From: Nonomuraea sediminis
Lineage (GTDB): Bacteria; Actinomycetota; Actinomycetes; Streptosporangiales; Streptosporangiaceae
NCBI RefSeq assembly: GCF_018531495.1
Contig: NZ_JAHDTI010000004.1
Span: forward strand, 1-64,000
DNA length: 64,000 nt
Reading direction: 5' to 3'
The translations under genes and the position numbers were made by a program. The notes below the pieces were generated by a model that had not been told where the DNA came from, did no database searches, and saw only the letters and a program-made list of their open reading frames with translations. This document shows, piece after piece, positions 55,907 to 63,692 of the stretch (its first letter is position 1; each line of letters starts with the position of its first letter).

Positions 55907-57204
55907 TGGCCACGACGACGACCATGACCAAGACCCGCAAGTACCACCTCATGCTGGTCAGCGCCGCAGGACTGATCATCCTGCTGTCGCTGGTGCGGTG
56001 GATCTCCGGGCAGACCGACATCACCTCCTCCGGCACGTTCTCGGCCGCGCTGATGCTCGCCGTGCCGATCGGCCTGGCCGGTCTCGGCGGACTGTGGGCC
56101 GAGCGGGCCGGCATCGTCAACATCGGCCTCGAGGGCATGATGGTGCTCGGCACCTGGTTCGCCGGCTGGGCCGGATACCAGTGGGGCGCGACGGCCGCGC
56201 TGGTGGCCGGGCTCATCGCCGGCGCCCTCGGCGGCCTGCTGCACGCCATCGCCACGGTCGGCTTCGGCGTCGACCACATCATCAGCGGCGTGGCGATCAA
56301 CCTGCTCGGGCCCGGCATCACCCGGTTCCTGTCGGAGGTGCTCTACCGCGAGGGGACCGCGGCCAACAAGGCGGGCGCCGGCATCACCAGCTCGCCCGCG
56401 ATCACCTCGCAGGCGCCCACGGTCAGCCTGCCGGTGCTGTCCGACGGGCCCGACCTGCTCGGCAAGCTGGAGAACACGCACTGGTTCCTGCTCTCGGACG
56501 TGGCGGGCATCCTGCGCGGCGTCACCCACGACGTCAACGTGCTGGTCATCCTGGCCGTCCTGCTGCTGCCGCTGACGTTCTACGTGCTCTGGCGCACCGC
56601 GTTCGGCCTGCGGCTGCGCTCGGCGGGTGAGAACCCGTGGGCGGCCGAGTCGCTGGGTGTGCCCGTATACCGGATGAAGTACATCGCCACGATCATCTCC
56701 GGCGCGATGGCCGGGCTCGGCGGCGTGTTCCTGGTCTTCATCAGCACCAAGTACGTCGAGAACCAGACGGGCGGGCGCGGCTTCATCGGCCTGGCCGCGA
56801 TGATCTTCGGTAACTGGCGGCCGGGCGGCCTGGCGCTGGGCGCGTCCCTGTTCGGCTACGCCGACGGTCTGCAACTGCGCAGCTCCACCGCCATCACGGG
56901 GTTCTTCCTGTTCGGCTCCATCCTGCTGCTGCTCTGGGTGGTCAACCGGGTCCGCAGTCACCTGAAGAGCAGGCTCGCGCCCGAACTGGCCGGGCCGGGG
57001 GCCAAGGAGTACACGCTCCTCGGCGCGGCCGTGGTCGGCGCGATCGCGCTGTTCTGGCTGTGGCTGACGGTCAAGGCGCTGCCCAACGAGCTGGTTTTCG
57101 TTACTCCGCACATCCTCACGCTGCTGGTGCTCTCGGTCGCCTCGCAGCGGCTGCGGCCCCCCGCGGCCGACGGCGTGCGCTACCGACGGGGAGAACAACA
57201 CTGA
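55906..57204 (+). CDS. Nucleoside ABC transporter permease 2
   Basis: A 432-residue permease of the same family, with about ten membrane helices: GLGGLWAERAGIVNIGLEGM, VGFGVDHIISGVAINLLGPG, RLRSAGENPWAAESLGVPVY and RGFIGLAAMIFGNWRPGG. It is longer than permease 1 through a C-terminal extension with two more helices (LLGAAVVGAIALFWLWLTV). Its stop overlaps the cdd ATG. Confidence 0.95.
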   Translation: MATTTTMTKTRKYHLMLVSAAGLIILLSLVRWISGQTDITSSGTFSAALMLAVPIGLAGLGGLWAERAGIVNIGLEGMMVLGTWFAGWAGYQWGATAALVAGLIAGALGGLLHAIATVGFGVDHIISGVAINLLGPGITRFLSEVLYREGTAANKAGAGITSSPAITSQAPTVSLPVLSDGPDLLGKLENTHWFLLSDVAGILRGVTHDVNVLVILAVLLLPLTFYVLWRTAFGLRLRSAGENPWAAESLGVPVYRMKYIATIISGAMAGLGGVFLVFISTKYVENQTGGRGFIGLAAMIFGNWRPGGLALGASLFGYADGLQLRSSTAITGFFLFGSILLLLWVVNRVRSHLKSRLAPELAGPGAKEYTLLGAAVVGAIALFWLWLTVKALPNELVFVTPHILTLLVLSVASQRLRPPAADGVRYRRGEQH

Positions 57205-57605
57205 TGGTGATGGACATCGACTGGGACGGGCTGCGCGCCGAGGCGGTCGAGGCGATGCACAAGGCCTACGCCCCCTACTCCAAGTTCCCCGTGGGCGCCG
57301 CGGCCGTCGTCGACGACGGCCGCATCGTCACCGGGTGCAACGTGGAGAACGCCTCCTACGGGCTGGGCCTGTGCGCCGAGTGCGGCCTGGTCTCGGCCCT
57401 GCACGCCTCCGGCGGCGGGCGGCTGGTGGGCTTCACCTGCGTGGACGGCCACGGCGAGCTGCTCATGCCGTGCGGGCGCTGCCGCCAGCTGCTCTACGAG
57501 TTCGGCGGCGAGGATCTGCTGATCGAGACCGTGGACGGCCCCAAGCCGATGTCGGAGATCCTGCCCTACGCCTTCGGCCCCGACGACCTGAACAGGGGCG
57601 CGTGA
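57204..57605 (+). CDS. cdd: Cytidine deaminase
   Basis: Deaminates cytidine and deoxycytidine to uridine forms after import. The 133 residues are a homotetramer-type CDA: YAPYSKFPVGAAAVVDDGRI, the zinc Cys and catalytic Glu in GLGLCAECGLVSALHASGGG, and the second zinc pair in MPCGRCRQLLYEF. The ATG at 57204 overlaps the permease stop. A second ATG at 57210 is possible. Coupled to deoA by TGATG overlap. Confidence 0.96.
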   Translation: MVMDIDWDGLRAEAVEAMHKAYAPYSKFPVGAAAVVDDGRIVTGCNVENASYGLGLCAECGLVSALHASGGGRLVGFTCVDGHGELLMPCGRCRQLLYEFGGEDLLIETVDGPKPMSEILPYAFGPDDLNRGA

Positions 57606-58879
57606 TGGACGCCATCGAGGTCATCCGCGCCAAGCGCGACGGCGGCGAGCTGTCCTCCGACCGGATCGCCTGGGTGATCGACGCCTACACCCGTGGCGTG
57701 GTGGCCGACGAGCAGATGTCGGCGCTGGCCATGGCGATCCTGCTGAACGGCATGAACAGGCGCGAGATCGCCGACTGGACCCAGGCGATGATCGCCTCGG
57801 GCGAGCGCATGGACTGGTCGTCGCTGGACCGGCCGACCGCGGACAAGCACTCCACGGGCGGCGTCGGCGACAAGATCACGCTGCCGCTCGCGCCTCTGGT
57901 CGCCGCGTGCGGCGCCTACGTGCCGCAGCTTTCTGGGCGCGGGCTCGGGCACACCGGCGGCACGCTGGACAAGCTGGAGTCGATCCCCGGCTGGCGTGCC
58001 TCGCTGTCGAACGAGGAGATGCTGGCCGTACTGCGCAGTGCCGGAGCGGTCGTGTGCGCGGCCGGGTCGGGGCTCGCGCCGGCCGACAAGAAGCTGTACG
58101 CGCTGCGCGACGTGACGGGCACGGTCGAGTCGATCCCGCTGATCGCCTCGTCGATCATGTCCAAGAAGATCGCCGAGGGCACCGGGTCGCTGGTGCTCGA
58201 CGTGAAGGTCGGCTCCGGCGCGTTCATGAAGACCGTCGACACGGCGCGCGAGCTCGCCGAGACCATGGTCGCGCTGGGCACCGACGCAGGCGTGCGCACG
58301 GTCGCGCTGCTGACCGCGATGGACCGCCCGCTCGGGCGCGCGGTGGGCAACGCGCTGGAGGTCGAGGAGTCTGTCGAGGTCCTGGCGGGCGGCGGGCCGT
58401 CCGACGTGGTCGAACTGACCGTACGGCTGGCGCGGGAGATGCTCGAGGCCGCCGGGGTCGCCGGGGTCGACCCCGAGGACGCGCTGAAGGACGGCTCGGC
58501 CATGGACGCCTGGCGGCGGATGATCACCGCCCAGGGCGGCGATCCCGACGCCCTGCTGCCGCGCGCGGCCGAGACGATGACCGTGGAGGCGCCCGAGTCG
58601 GGCGTGCTCACCCGGCTGGACGCGTACGCCGTGGGCCTGGCCGCCTGGCGGCTGGGCGCGGGCCGGGCACGCAAGGAGGACCCGGTGTCGTTCGGCGCGG
58701 GCGTCACGCTGCACGCCAAGCCCGGCGACGTGGTGCGGGCCGGGCAGCCGCTGCTGACCCTGCACGCCGACGAGACCGAGCGCTTCGCCCGCGCCCTGGA
58801 GGCGCTGGAGGGCGGCTACGCGGTGGGTCCCGCCTCGCAGGAGCAGCTCCCGCTGGTGATCGACAGGATCACCGCTTAG
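57605..58879 (+). CDS. deoA: Thymidine / pyrimidine-nucleoside phosphorylase
   Basis: Phosphorolysis of thymidine or uridine to the base and (deoxy)ribose-1-phosphate. The 424 residues carry the family signature SGRGLGHTGGTLDKLESIPG (about residue 115), DKHSTGGVGDKITLPLAPLV for phosphate binding, SSIMSKKIAEG, LDVKVGSGAFMKT, and the C-terminal domain FGAGVTLHAKPGDVV. Its ATG overlaps the cdd stop. It completes uptake, deamination and phosphorolysis in one operon. The 3' end overlaps a convergent MarR gene by four bases. Confidence 0.95.
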   Translation: MDAIEVIRAKRDGGELSSDRIAWVIDAYTRGVVADEQMSALAMAILLNGMNRREIADWTQAMIASGERMDWSSLDRPTADKHSTGGVGDKITLPLAPLVAACGAYVPQLSGRGLGHTGGTLDKLESIPGWRASLSNEEMLAVLRSAGAVVCAAGSGLAPADKKLYALRDVTGTVESIPLIASSIMSKKIAEGTGSLVLDVKVGSGAFMKTVDTARELAETMVALGTDAGVRTVALLTAMDRPLGRAVGNALEVEESVEVLAGGGPSDVVELTVRLAREMLEAAGVAGVDPEDALKDGSAMDAWRRMITAQGGDPDALLPRAAETMTVEAPESGVLTRLDAYAVGLAAWRLGAGRARKEDPVSFGAGVTLHAKPGDVVRAGQPLLTLHADETERFARALEALEGGYAVGPASQEQLPLVIDRITA

Positions 58880-59259
58880 ACGAGGGCAGGGTCCTCGGAG
58901 AAGATCTCTTTCAGCACGGCCATGTGGGTCGGGCGCGCCTGTTCGTAGCGTGCCCGGCCCTCTTCCGTGATGCAGACGAACACGCCCCGCCGGTCTGAAC
59001 TGCACACGCCGCGGGTGACCAGGTCGGCCTTCTCCAGGCGGGCGACGACGCGCGACAGCGCGCTCTGGCTGAGGTGGACCTCCTCGCAGAGCTCCTGAAT
59101 GCGCAGGTCGGCATCGTGATGGACGATGCGGTCGAGCACCTCGAACTCGCTGGGCCCGAGACCGTGCTTCTCGCCGAGCTCGCGTTCGAGCGCGCACATG
59201 GCCTTCGCATGCTTGGCCAGGACGTAATGCCAGGTCCCGACCACGAACTCCTCGTCCAT
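58876..59259 (-). CDS. MarR-family regulator of the adjacent MFS gene
   Basis: A 127-residue winged-helix protein: LGPSEFEVLDRIVHHDADLR, QELCEEVHLSQSALSRVVAR (recognition helix), LEKADLVTRGVCSSDRRGVF (wing). It is divergent from the MFS gene, and the gap contains an inverted repeat overlapping the MFS -35, so it is a likely repressor of the exporter and itself. Confidence 0.9.
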   Translation of the reverse strand: MDEEFVVGTWHYVLAKHAKAMCALERELGEKHGLGPSEFEVLDRIVHHDADLRIQELCEEVHLSQSALSRVVARLEKADLVTRGVCSSDRRGVFVCITEEGRARYEQARPTHMAVLKEIFSEDPALV

Positions 59260-59289
59260 GACGCGGAGGTTACCACCTCGCTAAATCTC

Positions 59290-59338
59290 ATGCAACGGAA
59301 TTAAATGCTGTTGCATAAGATGCTGATGCATGTATTGT
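59290..59338 (+). promoter_or_regulatory. MFS promoter with MarR operator, probably leaderless
   Basis: ATGCAAC (59290-59296) and GTTGCAT (59310-59316) are perfect inverted arms 13 bp apart. The right arm contains a -35, TTGCAT (59311-59316), followed after 16 bp by TATTGT (59333-59338). The -10 ends eight bases before the ATG at 59347, implying a leaderless message. A further TGATGCATG copy sits at 59324-59332. Confidence 0.65.
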
Positions 59339-59346
59339 TTGGACCC

Positions 59347-60756
59347 ATGTCCTCTTCCTCGTCCCGTTGGGGCGCGCTTGCCGTGCTCTGCGCAGTGATC
59401 TTTCTTGACGCGCTTGATGTCTCGATGGTCGGTGTGGCGCTTCCCTCCATCCAGAAGGATCTAGGGCTCACCACCTCTTCTCTTCAGTGGGTTGTCAGCG
59501 GCTACGTGCTTGGCTATGGCGGTTTGCTCCTCCTCGGAGGCAGGACCGCCGACCTGCTCGGGCGACGCAGGGTGTTCCTGGTCGCGCTGGGTGTCTTCGC
59601 CGTGGCGTCGCTGCTCGGCGGCCTCGTCGACGACGGGGGGCTGCTGATCGCGGCCCGGTTCATCAAGGGTGTTGCCGCCGCGTTCACCGCGCCTGCGGCA
59701 TTGTCCATCATCACTACGACATTTCCTGAAGGGCCGGAGCGCAACAGAGCGCTCAGCATCTTCACCGCCTGCGGCGCCAGCGGATACTCCCTGGGGCTGG
59801 TGCTGTCGGGCATCCTGACCGAGATCGGCTGGCGGTGGACGCTGCTCATGCCGGTGCCCGTCGCGGTCATCGCGCTGCTTGCCGCCTTGAGGGTGCTGCG
59901 GAGCAACGAGCAGGAGGAGCGGGCCGAGGGCGGCCACGACCTCCTCGGCGCCGTGCTGATCACCGCCTCGATGCTGCTGCTGGTCTACACCGTCGTCCAG
60001 GCGCCGGAGGCCGGCTGGGGCTCGCTGCGCACCATCGGCTCGCTGGTCGGCGTCGCCGCCCTGCTCGGCCTGTTCGTCTTCGCCGAGCTGCGGATGAAGC
60101 ACCCGCTGGTCCGGCTCGGCATCCTCAGGTCCGCCTCGCTGGTCAGGGCCAACCTGGGCCTGCTCATCCTGATGGGCTCCTACGTGGCCTTCCAGTTCGT
60201 GGCCATGCAGTACTTCCAGAACCTGCTGCACTGGTCCGCGTTGGGCACCGCGCTGGCGTTCTTCCCGGCCGGCCTGCTGGTCGCCGTCACCTCGACCAAG
60301 ATGGGCGACTTCGCCGACCGCTTCGGCACCGGCAAGCTCATCGTCATCGGCGCTGCCGCGCTGTCCGGCGGGTACGCGATCTTCCTGGGCATCGACGAGC
60401 ACCCGAGCATCGGCGGTCTGGTCCTGCCCGGCATGATCCTCATGGGCATCGCCTTCGCGCTGATGTTCCCCTCGCTCAACATCCAGGCCACCAACGGTGT
60501 GGACGACGACGAGCAGGGCCTGGCCTCCGGGCTGCTCAACACCTCCGGCCAGGTGGGCGGCGCGATCGTGCTCGCGGTGGTTACCGCCGTGCTCACCTCG
60601 AACTCCCCGCACGGCATGACGGTCGACTCGCTCCGCTCGGCGATCGTCGTCCCGCTGGTACTGGCGGTCGTCGGCCTGCTGATCTCGGCTCTGGGCCTGC
60701 GCACTCCCCGTACGGCTCCCGCCGTCGAGGAGACCAAGGCCTACGAGACGGTCTGA
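59347..60756 (+). CDS. MFS exporter, DHA2 (EmrB/QacA-like)
   Basis: A 469-residue drug:H+ antiporter-type protein with about 14 membrane helices. The start has FLDALDVSMVGVALPSIQKD, then SSLQWVVSGYVLGYGGLLLL and GRTADLLGRRRVFLV (motif A), GVAAAFTAPAALSIITTTFP, and GYSLGLVLSGILTEIGWRW (motif C area). I chose ATG 59347 because the predicted promoter covers the upstream in-frame ATGs. It is controlled by the divergent MarR. Substrate unknown. Confidence 0.92.
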   Translation: MSSSSSRWGALAVLCAVIFLDALDVSMVGVALPSIQKDLGLTTSSLQWVVSGYVLGYGGLLLLGGRTADLLGRRRVFLVALGVFAVASLLGGLVDDGGLLIAARFIKGVAAAFTAPAALSIITTTFPEGPERNRALSIFTACGASGYSLGLVLSGILTEIGWRWTLLMPVPVAVIALLAALRVLRSNEQEERAEGGHDLLGAVLITASMLLLVYTVVQAPEAGWGSLRTIGSLVGVAALLGLFVFAELRMKHPLVRLGILRSASLVRANLGLLILMGSYVAFQFVAMQYFQNLLHWSALGTALAFFPAGLLVAVTSTKMGDFADRFGTGKLIVIGAAALSGGYAIFLGIDEHPSIGGLVLPGMILMGIAFALMFPSLNIQATNGVDDDEQGLASGLLNTSGQVGGAIVLAVVTAVLTSNSPHGMTVDSLRSAIVVPLVLAVVGLLISALGLRTPRTAPAVEETKAYETV

Positions 60757-60767
60757 CCCTTCGGTGT

Positions 60768-60796
60768 AAGGCCCCCGGCGCGTGCCGGGGGCCTTT
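60768..60796. terminator. Bidirectional terminator between convergent genes
   Basis: A 12-bp stem, AAGGCCCCCGGC (60768-60779) with GCCGGGGGCCTT (60784-60795), and a four-base loop, between the MFS gene and the convergent propeller-fusion gene. TTT follows on the plus strand. Confidence 0.85.
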
Positions 60797-60798
60797 CG

Positions 60799-62496
60799 TC
60801 ATTCCGTGAAGGAGCCCAGGACGTCGCCGTACTCGAGGTCGCCCGTGTCCAGGTCACGGGTCTTCCCGGTGCGCACGTCCACGGCAGCCAGGTAGACCTC
60901 GTCTTCCTCGTCCGAGAGGCGCACCATCACCTCGTCGGCGTTGAGCCAGCGCTCCACGGTGTCGATCTCCTGGGCGCCGTCCGCGCCCACCAGGCGCCGC
61001 AGTTTGGTGACGTGTCCGTTGCGCGTATCCAGCGTGATCACGCGCTCGTCGTCGGCCACGGCCAGCGTCCGGCCGTCGGGTGAGAGCGCCCCGCCGCTGA
61101 TGCCCACCTCGGCGTCGATACGGAAGCGGCGGCCGGCCACCTTGATCTTCGTGTACAACGAGGTGTCGCTCTCCATGGACTCGTCGATCACGCGCTTGCC
61201 GTCGTCCGTGACGGCCATGGTCCAGGCGCCGTAGGTCGTCGTGCCCTTGGTGAAGTCGAGCAGCGGGCTGTCGACGCCGCTCTGGAGGAAGTTGACCGCG
61301 AAATAGCGGCCGTTGCGCGAGGAGGCGAACTCGGGATCGGAGCCGTGCAGCTGGATCCTGAACGTCTTGTACTTGCCGGTGGCCAGGTCGCGGACCACGT
61401 AGTCGTTATGGGTGTCCAGGTAGGCGATGCGCCGGCCGTTCTGGCTGACGGCCACCTCCGGCACGTACGTCCCCTGGTGGGGCTTGTCGGCCTGGGCCTC
61501 GTCCAGCCGCCATTCGGCGCCCGACGTGCCCACGAGGCGCCACTGGGCGCACTCCGGCGGCTGCCGCGAGTCGATGGGCGCGTCGCTGTTGCAGAAGCCT
61601 TGGTAGGCGCGGCTGATCGGCTCGTCCAGCCGCTCGGGAAGCGGGTCGGGCTGCACGTCCTCGGCCGTGGGGCCCTCGGCGGTGGGCGTGGGGTCGAGCT
61701 CGGAGATCGGGGCGTCGGCCTGCTGGGCGGCCCTTTCCATGTTGTTCGCCACCGCGTTCGCCGCGACGATGGTGACCGCCACGAGCGTGCCGGCGCTCGC
61801 GAGGCTCAGCGCGGTGAACACGCTCCGATTGATGAGGCGGCGCCTGACGACCAGCCGCGGCGCGGTCTGGGCGACGTCCATCGGCACCGCGGCGGGCAGC
61901 TCGGCCGCCAGCCGTACCAGGGCGGGCGAGGGGACGGGTGCGGTCGATGGAGCCGGCGGGGGCGGGGCCATCGCCCAGGGGTTGGCGGTCGCCGTGAGGA
62001 CGTCGGCCTGCCCGGGCGCCACCCATGGGCTGTCCGCCTGCGGGGCGCCGGTGGGCGGCTCGGGCGTGGGGTCCTCGGCGGGAGGCTCGGGCTCCTCGTC
62101 CTGGTCGAAGAGGGCCGGGTGGGTGGCGCGGGCCTGGCCGGTTTCCTGGTGGAGGGCGCCGGGCCAGGTGCCGAGCAGTTGGGCGGCCCGGTCCGGGTCC
62201 AGGCCGTCGTGGAACTGGGCGACCACGGCCGCTCGGCCGAGCGGGGAGATCCCGGCCAGCGGGAAGCCCGCGGGCGGCTCCGCGGGGGCGGCGAGGTAGG
62301 CGCGGTAGAGGGCGCCGAGCACCGCCTCGGCCGGTCTGTTCCACCGATACCCGGGCCAGCGGCGGCCCGTCGTCACCAGGGCCCGGATGGCCAGGTGCCT
62401 GGCCTTCTCCGGATCTCCCGTCAGGAGGTAGGCCGATCGGGCGAACCACTCCGCATGGTCGGCGGCGAACTGCGATAAACCATCATTCTTGGTCAA
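60799..62496 (-). CDS. ECF-sigma-like domain - TM - beta-propeller fusion (paralogue D)
   Basis: A 565-residue protein. Residues ~1-125 resemble a degenerate ECF sigma factor: FARSAYLLTGDPEKARHLAI and ALVTTGRRWPGY recall region 2 of the SigE-like group, and SPLGRAAVVAQFHDGLDPDR followed by AAQLLGTWPGAL recalls region 4. A Pro-rich linker and one membrane helix (~222-245, SVFTALSLASAGTLVAVTIV) follow. The remainder is a propeller: EVAVSQNGRRIAYLDTHNDY, DPEFASSRNGRYFAVN, GALSPDGRTLAVADDER. The propeller is related to those at 23-29 kb. TTG start with GAGGAG nine bases upstream. Function unknown; a membrane sensor is inference. Confidence 0.8.
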   Translation of the reverse strand: MTKNDGLSQFAADHAEWFARSAYLLTGDPEKARHLAIRALVTTGRRWPGYRWNRPAEAVLGALYRAYLAAPAEPPAGFPLAGISPLGRAAVVAQFHDGLDPDRAAQLLGTWPGALHQETGQARATHPALFDQDEEPEPPAEDPTPEPPTGAPQADSPWVAPGQADVLTATANPWAMAPPPPAPSTAPVPSPALVRLAAELPAAVPMDVAQTAPRLVVRRRLINRSVFTALSLASAGTLVAVTIVAANAVANNMERAAQQADAPISELDPTPTAEGPTAEDVQPDPLPERLDEPISRAYQGFCNSDAPIDSRQPPECAQWRLVGTSGAEWRLDEAQADKPHQGTYVPEVAVSQNGRRIAYLDTHNDYVVRDLATGKYKTFRIQLHGSDPEFASSRNGRYFAVNFLQSGVDSPLLDFTKGTTTYGAWTMAVTDDGKRVIDESMESDTSLYTKIKVAGRRFRIDAEVGISGGALSPDGRTLAVADDERVITLDTRNGHVTKLRRLVGADGAQEIDTVERWLNADEVMVRLSDEEDEVYLAAVDVRTGKTRDLDTGDLEYGDVLGSFTE

Positions 62497-62578
62497 TTGT
62501 TCGACTCCTCGTGGAGTTGATCACAGTACGGGGGAGTTGGTCACCAGGTAAACCCGCCGTGCCATGCCGATACCGCGT

Positions 62579-62598
62579 ACGCCGCATGCATGCGGCGT
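62579..62598. promoter_or_regulatory. 20-bp perfect palindrome between divergent genes
   Basis: ACGCCGCATG (62579-62588) is followed directly by its reverse complement CATGCGGCGT (62589-62598). It lies 21 bp before the AMIN-like lipoprotein ATG and 83 bp upstream of the propeller-fusion start. A symmetric operator is likely; the regulator is unknown. Confidence 0.6.
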
Positions 62599-62618
62599 GA
62601 GCAGGGAATCCCTCGGAT

Positions 62619-63197
62619 ATGCGGCCCTCACGCAGTGGCTCCTTCGCGCTCGTCGCGCTGTGTCTCCTGGTAGGGGGGTGCGGTGCGGCTCCGCCGTCCA
62701 GCACGTCGGTCACCGTCACCCCGACGGCCTCCGCGACGGCTTCGCCGACGCGGACTCCGGCGGCCGCGCCCACCTCCACGCGCGAGGTGGACGTCCAGCA
62801 CGAGCCGGGCGAGGCGGCGCTGGTGTCCACCGTGCGCTTCGCGACGCACCAGGGGTACGACCGGGTGGTGATCGACCTGCGTGGCGAGATGCCCGGCTAC
62901 ACCGTGAAGTGGGTGGACGAGCTGGTCCAGGACGCCTCAGGCAAGCCGATCCACGCCAAGGGCGGCGCCTACCTGCAGGTCGTGCTCACCCCCGCGCAAG
63001 CCCACACCGACAAGGGCGACCCCACCTGGACGGGCGGGCCCGTCTTCCAGGCCAACCTGGGCAACGTGACCGACGTGGTCAAGACCGGCGACTTCGAGGG
63101 CCGGGTCGGCGTCGGCATCGTGCTCGACCACCGGGCGCCCTTCAGGGTGCTCGAGCAGAGGGGGCCGAACCGGCTGGTCATCGACGTGGCAAACTGA
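62619..63197 (+). CDS. AMIN-like domain lipoprotein
   Basis: A 192-residue lipoprotein. The signal has lipobox LLVGGC near residue 21, then a Thr/Ala/Pro-rich linker. The C-terminal ~130 residues form a beta-rich domain with LVSTVRFATHQGYDRVVIDL, VVLTPAQAHTD and RVGVGIVLDHRAPFRVLEQ ending LVIDVAN, as in actinobacterial AMIN-like proteins. AMIN domains bind wall or envelope sites. ATG at 62619 has AGGGA about ten bases upstream. Five bases separate it from the next gene. Confidence 0.85.
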   Translation: MRPSRSGSFALVALCLLVGGCGAAPPSSTSVTVTPTASATASPTRTPAAAPTSTREVDVQHEPGEAALVSTVRFATHQGYDRVVIDLRGEMPGYTVKWVDELVQDASGKPIHAKGGAYLQVVLTPAQAHTDKGDPTWTGGPVFQANLGNVTDVVKTGDFEGRVGVGIVLDHRAPFRVLEQRGPNRLVIDVAN

Positions 63198-63202
63198 GCT
63201 GC

Positions 63203-63553
63203 GTGGTAAGAAAGATCGAAGGGGCGACCCGGATCCCGGTGCCCGGCGGCAAGGTCATCGACGAGCATGTGGGCCGCGTCAACAGCGGCGACGAGGCGAT
63301 CTCGATCGCGCACATGGTGGCTCCGCCCGGCTGGGACGAGCCCGCCCAGACGCCGTCCTTCACCGAGTACACGGTGGTGTTGCGGGGCACCGTACTGGTG
63401 GAGCACGCGGGCGGTACCACCGAGGTGACGGCCGGGCAGGCCATCATCACCGAGCCGGGGGAGAAGATCCGCTACAGCACGGGCGAGGAGGGCGCCGAGT
63501 ACATCGCCGTCTGCCTGCCCGCTTTCAGCCCGGAGAGCGCCCAGCGCGACTGA
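63203..63553 (+). CDS. Small cupin-domain protein
   Basis: A 116-residue protein with RIPVPGGKVIDEHVGRVNSG, a cupin core (FTEYTVVLRGTVLVEHAGGT, EVTAGQAIITEPGEKIRYST) and YIAVCLPAFSPESA. It resembles ethanolamine-utilisation-like single cupins. The usual His ligands of motif 1 are not evident, so metal binding is uncertain. GTG at 63203, five bases after the AMIN-like gene; probably cotranscribed. Confidence 0.8.
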   Translation: MVRKIEGATRIPVPGGKVIDEHVGRVNSGDEAISIAHMVAPPGWDEPAQTPSFTEYTVVLRGTVLVEHAGGTTEVTAGQAIITEPGEKIRYSTGEEGAEYIAVCLPAFSPESAQRD

Positions 63554-63630
63554 GGCCGGGTAGCCGGCCCGAGTCGAAACGGTCGAGGACCGCCGCCGCA
63601 CGCCCGCCGTACCGGAAAACGGGAGAACCC

Positions 63631-63656
63631 GGGGCGCGCGGGATGCCGCGCGGCCC
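63631..63656. terminator. GC-rich hairpin before add
   Basis: CGCGCGG (63635-63641) pairs with CCGCGCG (63646-63652) around GATG, extended by GGG/CCC past one mismatch. It lies between the cupin stop and add and may end the upstream transcript. No T-tract. Confidence 0.45.
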
Positions 63657-63692
63657 TCCGTAGCAGGGGAGCGGCGACCGTATCATGGCCAG

